Assembly: GCF_020177375.1 (NCBI RefSeq)
Contig: NZ_JAIWHV010000018.1
Coordinates: 1 to 64,000, forward strand
DNA from: Saliphagus infecundisoli
GTDB lineage: Archaea > Halobacteriota > Halobacteria > Halobacteriales > Natrialbaceae
Length of the DNA: 64,000 bases
Reading direction: 5' to 3'
Under the pieces are notes generated by a model, which searched no databases, was not told the origin of the DNA, and saw nothing but the letters and a program-made list of their open reading frames with translations. A program made the position numbers and the translations under genes. Position 1 is the stretch's first letter. Each line of letters opens with the position of its first letter. Positions 62,019 to 64,000 of this stretch are shown one piece after another.

Positions 62019-63568
62019 TTAACCGTCCCGACCGTCCGTCGGATCCTCCGGAAGGCGAGGAGCTGAACGTCCTCGTCGTGCTCGGCCACCCCCGGACCGA
62101 CAGTTTCGGGGCCGCGCTTGCCAAGGCCTACTGCGAGGGCGCACGCGAGGCGGGCGCCGAGGTCCAGGAACTCGCCGTCGCCGACCTCGAGTTCGACCCC
62201 GACGTCCACGCCGACTCCCCTGAGAACCAGGAGATGGAGTCCGACCTGATCGACGCCCAGCGCCGGCTGCGGTGGGCCGACCACCTCGCGTTCGTCTACC
62301 CGAACTGGTGGGGGACGATGCCGGCGCAGCTCAAGGGCTTTCTCGATCGGGTGCTGACGCCCGGTTTCGCCTTCTCCTTCGAGGGCGAGGGGCCGGGTCA
62401 CGACTCCCTGCTCTCGGGCCGGACCGCCGAACTGATCTCGACGATGGACATGCCGCCGTGGGTCTACCGCTTCATCTACCGCCAGCCCGGCAACGACGCG
62501 ATGAAACGCGCTACCCTGGGATTCGTCGGGGTTCGGACGACGCGGGTGACGAACCTCGGGCCGGTCCGGGAGTCCGACCCGAGCGACCGCACGGAGTGGC
62601 TTGCGGAGGCGACCCGGCTGGGCGAAAGCCTCGAGAATGGCCCCGAACCTCGTTCGGTCAGAGCCCGCCGCCGGCTGAAATCGTGGCTCTCGGCGCTTCG
62701 CCTGCAGTTCTACCCGATGTCGCTGCTCGCCTACGCACTCGGCGCCCTCGCCGCCGCCGGTACGGACGCGTTCTCCGCGCTCGCGATCTGGCTCGGGTTC
62801 GTGTTCGTCTTCTTCCTCGAGGCGACGACGGTGCTCACCAACGAGTACGCGGACTACGAAACCGACACCGAGAACGCGTACGCAGGGCCGTTTACAGGTG
62901 GTTCCCGGGTGCTGGTCGAGGGCGACCTCGGATTCGGGGAGGTTCGGCGGGGCGCGCTCCTCACGGGGTCGCTCGCCGCCGTTGCCGGAGTCGGGGCGCT
63001 GGCCGTCGGAGCCGGCTCGACGCTCGCGACGGCCACGGCGATGGCCGTCCTGGCGGCGCTCGCGCTCGGCTACACCCTGCCGCCGCTCTCGCTTTCCTAC
63101 CGGACGCTCGGCGAACTCGACGTCGCCGTCACCCACAGCATCGGCGTCCTGCTCGTGGGATTCCTGCTCGCGGGCGGTGCCTCGAGCGATCCGCTGCCGT
63201 GGCTGCTCGGGCTCCCCTTCCTGCTGTCGGTCCTTCCTTCGATCACGCTCGCGGGCGTCCCCGATCGGGATGCCGACCGCACCGCCGGAAAGCGGACGAT
63301 CGCCGTTCGGTTCGGCATCGACGGCGCCGTGGTGGTCGCGGCGGGGACCGCCCTGGCGGCGGCCGCAGCCGGGATCCTCTGGATTTCGCGGGGGGTTCCG
63401 GGCTACGATCCTCTCGTCGCCCTGTCGATACCCCACGGGCTCGCGATCGCGTGGGCCGTTCGCGGACTCTACAGGCGGCCGGAACCACGCCGGATCGACC
63501 GGCTGATGGTCCTTGCGCTCTCCTATCTCATCTGGTTCGCGGTCGTGCCCCTGTACTCCCTGCTCTGA
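62015..63568 (+). CDS. Flavodoxin-fold quinone reductase fused to UbiA-type prenyltransferase
   Basis: The protein has 517 residues from the GTG at 62015. Residues 18-205 form an NAD(P)H:quinone oxidoreductase-like flavodoxin fold (LVVLGHPRTDSFGAALA, FVYPNWWGTMPAQLKG, FEGEGPGHDSLLSGRTA). Residues about 230-517 are a UbiA prenyltransferase with about eight transmembrane segments. Its first Asp-rich motif is NEYADYETD (276-284, first Asp replaced by Glu) and the second is DRDADRTAGK (417-426). UbiA proteins attach a prenyl chain to an aromatic ring or sugar alcohol in membranes. The fused reductase could reduce the quinone product. It is coupled to the NUDIX gene. Confidence 0.82.
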   Translation: MINRPDRPSDPPEGEELNVLVVLGHPRTDSFGAALAKAYCEGAREAGAEVQELAVADLEFDPDVHADSPENQEMESDLIDAQRRLRWADHLAFVYPNWWGTMPAQLKGFLDRVLTPGFAFSFEGEGPGHDSLLSGRTAELISTMDMPPWVYRFIYRQPGNDAMKRATLGFVGVRTTRVTNLGPVRESDPSDRTEWLAEATRLGESLENGPEPRSVRARRRLKSWLSALRLQFYPMSLLAYALGALAAAGTDAFSALAIWLGFVFVFFLEATTVLTNEYADYETDTENAYAGPFTGGSRVLVEGDLGFGEVRRGALLTGSLAAVAGVGALAVGAGSTLATATAMAVLAALALGYTLPPLSLSYRTLGELDVAVTHSIGVLLVGFLLAGGASSDPLPWLLGLPFLLSVLPSITLAGVPDRDADRTAGKRTIAVRFGIDGAVVVAAGTALAAAAAGILWISRGVPGYDPLVALSIPHGLAIAWAVRGLYRRPEPRRIDRLMVLALSYLIWFAVVPLYSLL

Positions 63569-63711
63569 GCCGCGTGATTGCATCCCGGAGAACAACGAGT
63601 ACGTCACGCCTTTCTCGAAGCGAGCTCGTCCCGCGAGTTCGTTCACGCCGAGTAATCTCTCAGGTTTCGCTCCCGAAATAAAATCTAAATGAGGGGTGGA
63701 GTCGGTGCCGG

Positions 63712-64000
63712 TCAGTCGAGGTTGGTCGAGAGGAGGTTGAGCGTGGGGCTGAACATCGAAGCGTCCTCGCCGAGGCTCCCGGTATCGTCGGCGCTCAGGT
63801 TCTCGTCCCGGGAGAACAGGAAGGCGGTGATCCCTGCTCCGTTGCCGATGTCGTAGCGGATGACGTAGCCCGAGTAGTCGTCGGGCTGGGAGATCTCCGA
63901 GACCGTCTCGTCGTCCTCCTGGAGAGAACTAACCGTCGTGGCCTGTTCGAGTTCCGCAACGACCTCGAAGCTTTGTCCTGGGTGGTAGTCGTAGGCGAAG
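63712..64000 (-). CDS. C-terminal part of an unrecognised, probably exported protein
   Basis: A minus-strand frame enters from the right edge and stops at 63712-63714. The 95 visible residues are acidic and beta-rich (SFEVVAELEQATTVSS, then YVIRYDIGNGAGITAF and ASMFSPTLNLLSTNLD). This composition suits an extracytoplasmic haloarchaeal protein, but the N-terminus and any signal peptide lie outside the window. No family is recognised. Confidence 0.55.
   Translation of the reverse strand, partial: FAYDYHPGQSFEVVAELEQATTVSSLQEDDETVSEISQPDDYSGYVIRYDIGNGAGITAFLFSRDENLSADDTGSLGEDASMFSPTLNLLSTNLD

Noticed and set aside
1-64000. tRNA, rRNA, CRISPR arrays
   Set aside because: No cloverleaf with a TTCGANNC arm, no rRNA-like stretch and no regularly spaced repeats were seen on either strand by reading; a covariance search would be decisive.

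Overview
The window is from a halophilic archaeon (class Halobacteria). The signs are acidic proteins, high-GC coding DNA outside the islands, mostly leaderless or weak-SD starts, and insertion sequences of the haloarchaeal ISH3, ISH8 and ISH1 (IS5) types together with IS630 and IS110. I cannot name the species. No rRNA, tRNA or CRISPR array was found.

Layout. (1) 1-9.7 kb is an insertion-sequence graveyard. Remnants of IS110, IS630 and another transposase are themselves hit by ISH3-type, IS630 and ISH1-type elements. One passenger gene sits in it, a PP-loop ATPase-like protein at 3350-4585. (2) 9.9-22.1 kb carries surface-glycan genes (pyruvyl transferase, glycosyltransferases, an alkaline-phosphatase-superfamily protein) broken up by an ISH8 element and by a Russian-doll insertion (ISH3 > ISH3 > IS630 and a miniature element) at 16693-20804. 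(3) 22.4-36.7 kb is a moderately AT-rich surface-polysaccharide locus: two ligase-like proteins, four glycosyltransferases, a Wzx-type flippase, a Wzy-type polymerase and three sulfatase-fold enzymes. (4) 36.7-39.5 kb is a small foreign module (winged-helix regulator, operator-like palindromes, four haloarchaeal hypotheticals, and a long inverted repeat with five GTGACGCC boxes). (5) 39.85-57.0 kb is a high-GC second glycan cluster with a nonulosonic-acid (sialic-acid-like) signature: a NeuB fused to a sugar-isomerase barrel, a NeuA-type cytidylyltransferase, a glycosyltransferase with an HP motif, an ABC exporter, two pyruvyl transferases, a sulfatase-fold enzyme, a third ligase-like protein and an NDP-sugar epimerase. 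(6) 57.2-64 kb is mostly ordinary chromosome: a decayed ParB-like gene, a 2-hydroxyacid dehydrogenase, a Cys-rich copper-storage-like protein, a DUF433/DUF5615 toxin-antitoxin pair, an O-acetylhomoserine sulfhydrylase, a NUDIX protein and an unusual flavodoxin-fold/UbiA fusion.

The glycan genes plausibly work together. Glycosyltransferases build a repeat unit. It is decorated with pyruvate ketals, perhaps phospho-groups, and a CMP-activated nonulosonic acid. The flippase or ABC exporter moves it across the membrane, and the Wzy/WaaL-like proteins polymerise or transfer it.

The most novel signal is in the mobile DNA. Three miniature elements (two of 155 bp, one of 109 bp) and one intact IS630-family element each sit exactly at the centre of an inverted repeat in their target gene, with no target duplication (at most 1 bp). 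The miniature elements share terminal repeats with an IS630-like fragment at 6531, which suggests a hairpin-apex-targeting IS630 subgroup and its MITEs. In-frame restoration of the interrupted genes supports this for the two 155-bp copies and the IS630.
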